Shown here piece by piece: positions 55,934 through 63,892 of a stretch of DNA of 64,000 bases; the stretch's first letter is position 1, and the number at the start of each line of letters is the position of its first letter. The notes under the pieces are model-generated. The model did no database searches. It worked only from the letters and a program-made list of their open reading frames with translations, and had not been told where the DNA came from. The stretch is from PMNU01 sp035479375. GTDB lineage: Bacteria > Patescibacteriota > Saccharimonadia > Saccharimonadales > UBA4665. A program made the position numbers and the translations under genes. Where the stretch lies: NCBI GenBank assembly GCA_035479375.1, contig DATIIT010000006.1, forward strand, positions 28,241 through 92,240, written 5' to 3'.

Positions 55934-57763
55934 CTATTTCCCGGCGCGCTTGCGCTTGTTGGGGTCGAGTTCGCGCTTGCGCAGGCGCAGGTTTTGCGGC
56001 GTCACTTCCAGGAGTTCGTCGTTTTCGATAAAGTCCAAGCACTGTTCCAGGCTCAGGATAGTGGGCGGCGTTAGCTGCACCACGCCGTCGCTGGACTTGG
56101 AGCGCATGTTGGTGAGGTGCTTGGCTTTGCAGACGTTGATTTCCATATCCTCGTGGCGGGTGTTGAGGCCAATGACCTGGCCGGCGTAGACTTTCTGTGC
56201 AGGGCCAATAAACAGCGTGCCGCGGGCCTCGGCGGTTTCCAGGGAGTACGGCATGGTGGTGCCGGTTTCAAACGAAATCAGCACACCATTCCGCAACTGC
56301 TGCAAGGCGCCGCCCAGCGGCTGGTAGCCGGTCATGAGGCTGTTCATAACGATGGTGCCTTTGGTGTTGGTGAGCAAAATGTTGCGCAGGCCCAGAAGCG
56401 CGCGGGTGGGCAGCCCGTATACCAGTTTGGTGACGCCTTTGGGGCTGGCGAACTGCTCGGTGAGGGTGGCGCGGCGAGCACCGAGCTCCATCTGCACGGT
56501 GCCGACGTGTTCGGCCGGGACTTCAATAATCAGCTCTTCCACCGGCTCCATGGTTTTGCCGTTTTCTTCGTGGGTGACCACCTGCGGGCGGCCAACCTCA
56601 AATTCGTAGCCTTCGCGGCGCATGGTTTCAATCAGGACGGAGAGGTGTAGCTCGCCGCGGCCAGCCACGGTAAAGCCAATGCCGTCTGGCTCCACGCGCA
56701 GGCCCACGTTGGTTTCCAGCTCTTTTTCCAGGCGTTCGCCGATCTGGCGGGAGGTGTTAAACTCACCTTCCTGGCCCTTGAATGGGCTGGTGTTGGGCCC
56801 GAGGTAAATGCGCAGCGTGGGCGCCTCAACTTCGATGACCGGCAGCGGGTCCGGCTGCGTAGCGTCGCAAATGGTCTCGCCAATGCGCGCGTCGGCAATG
56901 CCGGTCAGCTGTACGATGTCGCCAGCAATGCCGCCCGGCACCTCAAATTTGCTGACGCCGTGGCTCATAAATACCAACTCCACCTTGGCCTTCACCTGCG
57001 AGCCGTCGGTTTTGCACAGCACCACTTGGTCGCCGGCTTTGACGCTGCCGCGGCTAATGCGCCCAACGGCGTACTTGCCCTTAAATGCGTCCCAGCTCAA
57101 AGCAGTGACCAGCATCTGGAACGCCCCATTTTGCTCCACCTGCGGCGCCGGGATTTGGTTTATGACGGCGTCAAAAATAACGTCCAGGTTGGCGTCCTGG
57201 CTGGGGTCGTCCGGCATGTCTTTCCAGGCCTTGCCGTCGCGGCCAATGGCGAAATATATGGGGTAGTGCAGCTGGTCTTCGTGCACGGCCAACTCCAGGA
57301 ACAGGTCGGCCAGCTCGTCCTCTACTTCTGAAATGCGGCGGCCGTCTTTGTCTATTTTGTTGATGATGACAATGGGCTTCAGCCCGGCGGCCAGCGCCTT
57401 GCCTAGCACAAACTTGGTCTGCGGCATGGGGCCTTCTTGGGCATCGACAATCAACAGGCAGCCGTCGGCCATGTTCAGGGTGCGCTCCACCTCGCCAGAA
57501 AAGTCGGCGTGGCCGGGGGTGTCAATGATGTTGATGCGGTACTCGTCGTGCTGCACGGCCGTCACCTTGGCGGTGATGGTAATGCCGCGCTCGCGCTCTT
57601 GGTCGCCGCTGTCCATGATGAGCGTCTGGCTCATTTCCGCCTGGTTGTCGCGGAAGGTCTTGGACTGCTTCAGCAGGCCGTCCACCAGCGTGGTTTTGCC
57701 GTGGTCAACGTGCGCAATAATTGCGATGTTGCGGATTTTTGCCGGGTCTTGGGTGTCATTCAT
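55934..57763 (-). CDS. typA: ribosome-associated GTPase TypA/BipA
   Basis: A translational GTPase acting on the ribosome under stress and in 50S assembly. The 609-residue protein has G1 AHVDHGKTTL, G2 in RERGITI, G3 DTPGHADF, G4 NKID, an EF-Tu-like domain 2, EF-G-like domains III and V, and the TypA-specific C-terminal domain (MRSKSSDGVVQLTPPTILSLEQ). I chose the ATG at 57761-57763. An upstream TTG would add 11 basic residues. Identification is secure. Confidence 0.97.
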   Translation of the reverse strand: MNDTQDPAKIRNIAIIAHVDHGKTTLVDGLLKQSKTFRDNQAEMSQTLIMDSGDQERERGITITAKVTAVQHDEYRINIIDTPGHADFSGEVERTLNMADGCLLIVDAQEGPMPQTKFVLGKALAAGLKPIVIINKIDKDGRRISEVEDELADLFLELAVHEDQLHYPIYFAIGRDGKAWKDMPDDPSQDANLDVIFDAVINQIPAPQVEQNGAFQMLVTALSWDAFKGKYAVGRISRGSVKAGDQVVLCKTDGSQVKAKVELVFMSHGVSKFEVPGGIAGDIVQLTGIADARIGETICDATQPDPLPVIEVEAPTLRIYLGPNTSPFKGQEGEFNTSRQIGERLEKELETNVGLRVEPDGIGFTVAGRGELHLSVLIETMRREGYEFEVGRPQVVTHEENGKTMEPVEELIIEVPAEHVGTVQMELGARRATLTEQFASPKGVTKLVYGLPTRALLGLRNILLTNTKGTIVMNSLMTGYQPLGGALQQLRNGVLISFETGTTMPYSLETAEARGTLFIGPAQKVYAGQVIGLNTRHEDMEINVCKAKHLTNMRSKSSDGVVQLTPPTILSLEQCLDFIENDELLEVTPQNLRLRKRELDPNKRKRAGK

Positions 57764-57866
57764 ATATACTGGCGCCTTTCTTGCCTTCAGCGTCAACGGC
57801 CATGTCTTGCCAACTTGCCAATGCGTTGTCTATATTATGGCATAAGCTTAACGAATATGCAATGCC

Positions 57867-58829
57867 TTACCCACTAAAAACCGGGTAATCGTCCAGCAGC
57901 GCACCCCGGGCGAGTAAATCATAAAAAGCCGATCCCGGGGCGTACATATCCGGGAAGGGCTCACGGGCCCCGACCGAGAGGTCGGTATGCATAAGGAGCG
58001 TCGTTGTGGGCAACTGGTCTGCGGCAATGGTCAGCGTTGAGCCATCGTGCCCCACAGCCTCTGACGGCAGTAGATACCCTGCGCCGGCCGGCAACGGGAA
58101 GCTCAGGCAAAAGACGCGCCGCCGTTCCCGGTTCTGCCGCTCAACATAGGTCGCCATATCCTTGCTAGTAGGGATATGGCCGGGTGACAACCCGAGCGTA
58201 TCCGCCATGGTTTGTATATCCGGGAACATGACATTTGCCCGCCGCATACCCACCGGCCCCATGTTAAAAATGAGGCGCGGCCAACTGTCCACGTGGAAGC
58301 GGCGGTCGAGCGGCATCCGGTACCATTGGTCAATGTGCAGGCCAGGCCGCTCGCCCGGCGTATCCGGGGAATAGTTGTCCGTTTTCTTATCAACAACTGA
58401 GGCGGTGGCCAGTCCGGCCATAGATGTTGCCGTGCAAACCTTTTTTACGTAGCCATAGCCACCAAGGGCTTCGGCCAGCTGCTCAAGAGGCGGCACCCCG
58501 GCATAGCGCGCAGCCAGCTCTTGCAGCCGGGGCATAAACGATGTCGCATCAATAAACTTGAGCGGCGGCAGCGTATTAGCGCCTTGCGGCTTTTGGGGTG
58601 GACCACAAAAAATCGTTTGGGCTAAAAAGTCTCGCTCTTTCCGGGTCAGCCGTACGAACCCGGCGGGGTATATAGCACGGGGCATGTATGGCGGCGGGCC
58701 GCCGTCGTACGCCGCTTCCGCACCTGCCAACGCGCAGACGCCGACGCGGACATAGCGCAGCAAGAGGTCTGGGTCGGCGCATTCAATACGCAACTGGCCC
58801 GGGGTAAAACCCTCCAGGATCAAACTCAT
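57867..58829 (-). CDS. orphan 320-residue protein
   Basis: No family is recognised. It is a soluble protein with many aromatic, Pro and Arg residues. Residues 163-170 read GLHIDQWY, and a second His is near 218 with Arg shortly after. This spacing could be read as the HxD...H facial triad of 2-oxoglutarate/Fe(II) oxygenases, with a double-stranded-helix-like strand pattern (RLIFNMGPVG), but the evidence is thin. It lies between typA and the second helicase, all in the same direction. Confidence 0.65.
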   Translation of the reverse strand: MSLILEGFTPGQLRIECADPDLLLRYVRVGVCALAGAEAAYDGGPPPYMPRAIYPAGFVRLTRKERDFLAQTIFCGPPQKPQGANTLPPLKFIDATSFMPRLQELAARYAGVPPLEQLAEALGGYGYVKKVCTATSMAGLATASVVDKKTDNYSPDTPGERPGLHIDQWYRMPLDRRFHVDSWPRLIFNMGPVGMRRANVMFPDIQTMADTLGLSPGHIPTSKDMATYVERQNRERRRVFCLSFPLPAGAGYLLPSEAVGHDGSTLTIAADQLPTTTLLMHTDLSVGAREPFPDMYAPGSAFYDLLARGALLDDYPVFSG

Positions 58830-58864
58830 GCCACCCTATGGTACCAGGAGAGCAGTAAAAAGGG

Positions 58865-60835
58865 CTACTGCCGGCCTCGAAGCCGGAGGATCAGCTGCTG
58901 GGAGGAAGGTGGCAGTGCGAGCCCCCGGGTGCCCCCAAAATTACTTTCTACCGTTGGGATTTTGTGGTCCTTAATGAGTCGCACAAGCGTACGGTAGGCC
59001 ATCCCTGCTTGCCGCGCAAATACACTCACGCCCACCGCACCATCTTGCGGAGCAGGCGCCCTTGTAGATAGTATGTCCTTTATCCGCTGTTGCGTGGCAG
59101 GGCTTAGGCCAGTGCCGGTAGCTGTCGCCCTCCCGGCAGCGGTCAAGAACTTTGTCTGGACGGTGGGCAGGCCATGCGCAGCGATAATATCCTTGACTGT
59201 TTGCTGCCCCGCCCCCACAGCCTTGGCAAAGGCTCTTACGCTCATTACCTCGCCGCTGGCTTTCGTCTGTAACTTCGGATGCTCGCGCAGTAGCGCCTGC
59301 ACCTCAGGGGTCAACGCCTTGCCATCTCTGGTGCCAAAACGCCTAGTGGGTACCACAATCTTCCCCTCTCCCACAAGCTTATCCAATAGGTCGCCCACAG
59401 TGTGGTAGGCGACGCCTTCCTGCGCGATAAAATCCATGATGCTTATTTCGCCGGGGCGCGGCGGCTCTCTGGTGAGCGCCTCATATTTTTTCAGCAGGTC
59501 GATGGCCATGCTGTCAAAATCAAAATTGGCGTGCGGGGTGTGCGTCCTGATACGCGCGTCACCCGCAAGCCCACCGCCCGTTGTCGTCCGTTCGCGCACA
59601 TTTCTGCTGCCGAGCGCCTCGGCTTTGTGCCGGATGGCGTCACGCAGCTGGCGCGCCTTGACGATGCGCTCAAGGTTGGCCACAAAGTCAAAGACATGCA
59701 CCTTAGTCTTGTATTTTGTCCGGCGCAGGCCGCGGCCCAATTGCTGTTCAAAGGTAAGGCCATTTACGACACGCAGGAACACGAGCAGCTCAGCATCCGG
59801 GACATCAACGCCTTCGTTGAGCATATCCCTAACAATTATGCGGCGGATTTCGCCAGACCGGAAGTTTGCCAGCACCATGTGGCGGTCTTTGATTTTTGAA
59901 TGGTAGGCCACCCCGCCCAGCAGCCCGGCCATCTCCTCGGCTTCCTTAATGTCGTTGCAGAATACGATTGTTTTGGGATTTTTTAGCTTCTGGCGGATAA
60001 TTTCTTCCTCGACGGCCTGCTTAATGGCTTCTGGCGGCGGCTTTTTCCTAAACAGCTCTTTGACTTCCTGGAGCGTCTTGGGCTCGAAGCCGTCCCTCAA
60101 TTTGTCCTTTATAGTTTTATCAAACATGACGTGGTACTCAACGTCGGCGAGCCAGCCCTCGGCGATGCCTTCCGGAAGCGTTTTTTGGTACAGCGGCGCG
60201 CCAAAATACTCTTGGATGTCTTTGCCGTCTGAGCGCTCCAGCGTCGCGGTTATGGCATGCTCAAACAGCGGGTCAAAATGGTCCCGCACGGCTCTGTAGG
60301 TTTCCGCTTCAAGGTGGTGGCTCTCGTCCCATATGATGTATTCAAAGTCTTGGGGGTCAAAACGGTCCAGTTCGCTAAACAGCCCCTGCAGCGTAGCAAA
60401 AGTGACGTCGGCGTCCGGCAAATGTTTCCGTTTGGTTTTAAAGAAGTCGATTTTGGCGTCCGGTATCACTAGCCGGAAGGTCTTGGCGGCCTGCTCGTTA
60501 ATGTCGTTTTGGTGGGACACATACAAGATCCGCGGATACATCGGCGGGTCCTGCGCGGCACACAGTTCACGGTAACGCATGGCGTCCACGGCCGCCACAA
60601 AGGTCTTGCCGAGCCCAGTGGCGAGGTTGCCAAGAGCGCGCGTCCTGCCCTCTTCGCGGGCAATGTCTAGGCTGGCCCAGGCCTCAACTTGGTAGGGGCG
60701 CATTTCAAATTCGGTCTGTTCTTGCGAGTCTTCGGCAATGACGTGCACAACCGGCCGAAGCCGTTCTTCGACCCATTGTGCGACTGCCAGGCATCGTTCA
60801 TCTGTAGGTGGTGGTAATTCTGCAAGTAGCGGCAA
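58865..60835 (-). CDS. SF2 helicase with three repeated C-terminal modules
   Basis: A 656-residue DEAD/DEAH-type protein. The core has MRPYQVEAW (45-53), Walker A ATGLGKT (72-78), DESH (170-173), TATLER (196-201) and motif VI QQLGRGLRR. The last 195 residues contain three related modules at about 461-527, 528-599 and 600-656. Each has a helix-turn-helix-like part (SVxxFAxxxGxxxxTVxxLI) and then PT...F...G.AL.P..Q..I/L. The core resembles restriction/RecG-type DNA translocases. The repeats may read DNA. The start is a TTG with TACAAT nine bases upstream. A shorter start at codon 45 is possible. Confidence 0.87.
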   Translation of the reverse strand: MPLLAELPPPTDERCLAVAQWVEERLRPVVHVIAEDSQEQTEFEMRPYQVEAWASLDIAREEGRTRALGNLATGLGKTFVAAVDAMRYRELCAAQDPPMYPRILYVSHQNDINEQAAKTFRLVIPDAKIDFFKTKRKHLPDADVTFATLQGLFSELDRFDPQDFEYIIWDESHHLEAETYRAVRDHFDPLFEHAITATLERSDGKDIQEYFGAPLYQKTLPEGIAEGWLADVEYHVMFDKTIKDKLRDGFEPKTLQEVKELFRKKPPPEAIKQAVEEEIIRQKLKNPKTIVFCNDIKEAEEMAGLLGGVAYHSKIKDRHMVLANFRSGEIRRIIVRDMLNEGVDVPDAELLVFLRVVNGLTFEQQLGRGLRRTKYKTKVHVFDFVANLERIVKARQLRDAIRHKAEALGSRNVRERTTTGGGLAGDARIRTHTPHANFDFDSMAIDLLKKYEALTREPPRPGEISIMDFIAQEGVAYHTVGDLLDKLVGEGKIVVPTRRFGTRDGKALTPEVQALLREHPKLQTKASGEVMSVRAFAKAVGAGQQTVKDIIAAHGLPTVQTKFLTAAGRATATGTGLSPATQQRIKDILSTRAPAPQDGAVGVSVFARQAGMAYRTLVRLIKDHKIPTVESNFGGTRGLALPPSSQQLILRLRGRQ

Positions 60836-60860
60836 TGGTTATGTATTGTATCATACGTAT

Positions 60861-61643
60861 ATGATGCATTTTCTGCTGGTTGCTTTGGGCATGTCTGTAA
60901 CGTTTAACCTGGCGCTGTTTTTGGTGGCTTACCGCTTTAAGACCGACCGGCTCACCGATGCCTCGTACGCGCTGACGTTTATTGCGCTGGCGTGGTTCGC
61001 GTTCCGTACGGGCGGCCCCGGAACCGGTGTGGCCGGGCAGCAAGAACTGCTGGCGCTCGTTACCATTTGGGCGCTGCGCTTGGGTGGCTTTTTGCTGTTC
61101 CGCGTCTGGAAAACCAAGCGCGACAAGCGTTTTGACGGCATCCGCGAAAACTTCTGGAAATTTGGCCGCTTTTGGCTGGCGCAAGGCGTCAGCGTGTGGG
61201 TCATTTTGCTGCCGGCGCTGCTGTATTTCCAGAGCACATTCGGCGTCAACACCACCAAAACCTACGTCTGCGGCGTGCTCGTCTGGCTGGCCGGGTTTGT
61301 GCTGGAAACCGTGGCCGACCTCCAAAAATACCGCTTTTCGCGCAATGCCGCCAACAAAGACAAGTGGATCCAGGAAGGTGTCTGGCGCTGGTCCCGCCAC
61401 CCCAATTATTTTGGCGAGATGCTGGTGTGGGCGGGCATTTGGGTAGCCGTGGCCGGTAGCCTCAGCTGGCCACAAAAATTAGTCAGCCTGGCCGGGCCGC
61501 TGTTTATCATCAGCCTGCTGCGTTTTGTGAGCGGCGTGCCGCCACTGGAAAAAAGCGCCGATGCGCGCTGGGGGCACCTCCCCACCTACCAGGCCTATAA
61601 AAAGCGCACCAGCCTGCTCATCCCGCTTCCGCCCAAGAAGTAA
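60861..61643 (+). CDS. DUF1295 family membrane protein
   Basis: A 260-residue integral membrane protein with six to seven helices. The C-terminal part WIQEGVWRWSRHPNYFGEMLVWAGIW is the signature of the steroid-5-alpha-reductase-like/isoprenylcysteine-methyltransferase fold of DUF1295. The substrate is unknown, probably a hydrophobic lipid. I start at the ATG at 60861 (MMHFLLVALG), since upstream sequence in frame is Ser/Arg-rich and lies in the promoter region of the divergent helicase. Confidence 0.9.
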   Translation: MMHFLLVALGMSVTFNLALFLVAYRFKTDRLTDASYALTFIALAWFAFRTGGPGTGVAGQQELLALVTIWALRLGGFLLFRVWKTKRDKRFDGIRENFWKFGRFWLAQGVSVWVILLPALLYFQSTFGVNTTKTYVCGVLVWLAGFVLETVADLQKYRFSRNAANKDKWIQEGVWRWSRHPNYFGEMLVWAGIWVAVAGSLSWPQKLVSLAGPLFIISLLRFVSGVPPLEKSADARWGHLPTYQAYKKRTSLLIPLPPKK

Positions 61644-61666
61644 ATGTGCTATACTAGCACGATAAG

Positions 61667-61708
61667 ATGCGTAAACGCTCAAGTTCTAAAAGGTTGGTGG
61701 CGGTCTAG
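61667..61708 (+). CDS. 13-residue basic leader peptide
   Basis: ATG at 61667 opens MRKRSSSKRLVAV and closes with TAG at 61706-61708. The final G of the TAG is the first base of the next gene's GTG (TAGTG). An extended -10 (TGCTATACT, 61648-61655) lies 11 bases upstream, so this ATG is the first start codon on the mRNA. It is probably a leader ORF that feeds ribosomes into the CNNM/CBS gene. Confidence 0.5.
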   Translation: MRKRSSSKRLVAV

Positions 61709-62727
61709 TGCAAATAGCAGTTCTCTGTATTGAGGTGGCAATACTGGTTGGATTTTCGGCGGTTTGCTCGGGGCTAAACGTGGCGTTGCTGTCTTTGGAT
61801 TTGGCCGATTTACAGCGCAAGGCCAAGCTCGGCCAGCCAGACGCCCGCAAAGTCCTCCCTTTGCGCAAAAACACCCACCTGACGTTGGCGGCGCTCCTTC
61901 TGGTGAACGTGGCGGCGGTGTCGGCCAGCTCGTTGGTGCTGGAATCTAAGCTGTATGGGCTGATTGCCGGCGCCGTCAGCACGCTGCTCATCGTGATTTT
62001 TGGCGAGATTATGCCGCAGGCGCTGTTTAACCGCAAGGCGCTGCTGTACTGCGCGCGCTTCCATATTTTGCTGCGCATTATGATTGTCGCCACCTACCCC
62101 GTCTCCAAACCGCTGCAGCTGCTGCTGGACACGCTCTTTGGCGAGACTGAAAGCGGCGCACTGCAGACCCGCCGCGAGCTGGGCATGATGATCACCGAGC
62201 ACCTCGGCGACGCCTCCAGCGAACTGGACGACGACGAGGTGGAGATTATCCGCGGCGCGCTGCAGCTCAGCGAAAAACGCGTGCGCGACATTATGACGCC
62301 GATCCGCAACGTGTACTGGATGACGCCGTCAGACACCATCGACGCGCAGCGCATCGACGAAATCAAGCAGCGCGGCTGGAGCCGCATCCCCATCGTCAAC
62401 CGCCAGCACACCAGCTGTTTTGGCCTACTGCTCATGAAGGATTTGGTGGACATCGACTTTGACGAGCGCGCCGTGCCGGTGCACGAGCTGCCGCTCTACC
62501 CGGTGCAGCTGGTGGGCAGCATGACCGCGCTGGACACGCTGTTCCGCAAGTTTATCACCGGCGGCGCGCACCTCATCCCGGTGGAGAAGGACGACCGCAT
62601 TGTGGGCATCGTTACCATTGAGGACTTGCTGGAAGAAATCGTCGGCCACGAGATCGAAGACGAGACCGACCGTAGCCGCCGCCGCGCCCGCGTGCTCCCC
62701 ACCCCCAAAAAAATTTTGAAGCCGTAA
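61708..62727 (+). CDS. CNNM/CBS-domain membrane protein (CorC/hemolysin-C type)
   Basis: A 339-residue protein with an N-terminal CNNM (DUF21) membrane domain of four helices (about 1-145), a connecting helix with MITEHLGDASSELDDDEVEIIRGAL and RVRDIMTPIRNVYWM, and two CBS motifs (about 185-310) that bind adenine nucleotides. Such proteins are linked to Mg, Co or Na efflux. The corner transport-associated domain is missing, as in short forms. The GTG start overlaps the stop of the 13-codon leader ORF, so translation depends on reinitiation or stop-start coupling. Confidence 0.92.
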   Translation: MQIAVLCIEVAILVGFSAVCSGLNVALLSLDLADLQRKAKLGQPDARKVLPLRKNTHLTLAALLLVNVAAVSASSLVLESKLYGLIAGAVSTLLIVIFGEIMPQALFNRKALLYCARFHILLRIMIVATYPVSKPLQLLLDTLFGETESGALQTRRELGMMITEHLGDASSELDDDEVEIIRGALQLSEKRVRDIMTPIRNVYWMTPSDTIDAQRIDEIKQRGWSRIPIVNRQHTSCFGLLLMKDLVDIDFDERAVPVHELPLYPVQLVGSMTALDTLFRKFITGGAHLIPVEKDDRIVGIVTIEDLLEEIVGHEIEDETDRSRRRARVLPTPKKILKP

Positions 62728-62742
62728 GTGTAGTAGGCGGCT

Positions 62743-62845
62743 GGCCCTTTCCTACTTTTCATAAAGTTGGGTCAAGCGTAGTGCAACCCAAGGACATATG
62801 TCCTTGGCGTGTAACGCACAACTTTAGGGAAAGTAGGAAAGGGCC
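62743..62845. repeat. long three-tier palindrome between convergent genes
   Basis: 62743-62758 pairs perfectly with 62830-62845 (16 pairs). The arm continues through 62759-62769 with 62819-62829 (one A-G mismatch, one T-G). Then 62776-62779 pairs with 62814-62817, and 62788-62807 is a perfect 20-base palindrome at the tip. The nearest gene ends are 15 bases (left) and 12 bases (right) away. There is no T run, so it is not an ordinary terminator. Confidence 0.85.
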
Positions 62846-62857
62846 TGAAAGAGAGGC

Positions 62858-63892
62858 TTACAAATACGCGTCGAGGCCGCCGGGCTTGGGTATAAAGCTG
62901 GCTTCGAAGGCGGTTTTGTTGGCGGCGCGCAGCTCGCGCCCGGTGAGCAATTTTTCTTCCAGCAAAAAGGTAAACTGCCGGCGCAGGTGGCAATCCTCAA
63001 TGATTTCCGGCCAGTCGGTGTTGATGCAGTAGCGCACGCCGTGCTTGGTAAGCGTGCGCAAAATGTGCCGCATTTCGTCTAGGTCTTTCACGGCTTTGGT
63101 GGCGATGTTGCTGAGCGGGCACACTTCCAGCACCGTGCCGCGCTTGGCTAGCTCCTTCATGAGCGGCTCGTCGTATGCCGCCAAGATGCCGTGGCCGATG
63201 CGCTCTGGCTGCACGTATTCCAAAACGTCCCACATGTCGTTGGCGCTGGCTACCTCGCCGGTGTGCACGGTGATGTGCAGGCCAGCCTGGCGCGCTTTTT
63301 TGAACAGCGCGGCGTAGTCTTTAAAGGTGAAGCCCGGCGCCTGGCTGTCGGCGATGTCTATGCCCACCACGCCGCGGCTGCGGTATTTAATGGCCTTGTT
63401 GACGATAACTTCGTTTTGCTCGCGCGCCATAATGCGCCCCATGCAGAAAATGAGGCCGGCACTTAAGCCCTCACACTCCAACAGCGCCCGTTCCATGCCG
63501 CGCAACATGGCCATGATGAGGTGGTCGAGGTCGATGCGCCCGTCCTGGTTGTGGCGCATGGGGTTGTTGCGCAGCTCGATGAGCGTGATGCCGTCGCGGT
63601 AGGCGCCCACCATGGTGTGGTACGTGGCCTGCTCTACCTCGCGTGCGCCGGAGCTGAGGCGGTCCAGCACCGGGTGGTAGATCTCCTTAAAATAGGCGTC
63701 CATTTCGATGCGGCGTTTTTGCGACAGCGTGATGTAATCCGCAAATTCGTGGAACTCTTTTTTGGGGAGCTTGATACCGGCCTCGTGTGCCAGCTGCCAC
63801 AGGATAGCGGGGCTAATGGAGGCGCCTAGGTGGGCGTGCAGCTCGGCAAGCGGAAAATCAGGAAAAGGGTGTTGCCGGGCTGGGGACGTCAT
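62858..63892 (-). CDS. adenosine deaminase family protein
   Basis: A 344-residue metal-dependent deaminase of the adenosine/adenine deaminase family, removing the amino group from a purine. Visible sites are HAHLGAS near residues 19-25 (first two zinc His), HTGEVAS (His and catalytic Glu), RIGHGI, and NTDWPEI near 295, where the usual NTDDP has Trp for the second Asp. The zinc-binding Asp is kept. TAGGAGC lies about ten bases before the ATG. It is likely part of nucleoside salvage. The altered Asp may change base specificity. Confidence 0.9.
   Translation of the reverse strand: MTSPARQHPFPDFPLAELHAHLGASISPAILWQLAHEAGIKLPKKEFHEFADYITLSQKRRIEMDAYFKEIYHPVLDRLSSGAREVEQATYHTMVGAYRDGITLIELRNNPMRHNQDGRIDLDHLIMAMLRGMERALLECEGLSAGLIFCMGRIMAREQNEVIVNKAIKYRSRGVVGIDIADSQAPGFTFKDYAALFKKARQAGLHITVHTGEVASANDMWDVLEYVQPERIGHGILAAYDEPLMKELAKRGTVLEVCPLSNIATKAVKDLDEMRHILRTLTKHGVRYCINTDWPEIIEDCHLRRQFTFLLEEKLLTGRELRAANKTAFEASFIPKPGGLDAYL

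Noticed and set aside
58162..58374. Plus-strand frames opposite the real minus-strand genes, here and at many other places
   Set aside because: High GC content opens long antisense frames. Their products are Arg/Pro/Ser-rich, lack motifs and start signals, and mirror well-supported genes.
57867..58829. Firm call of a 2-oxoglutarate/Fe(II) oxygenase
   Set aside because: Only H165-x-D167 and a possible distal His fit. The surrounding strands are not convincing, so it stays an orphan.
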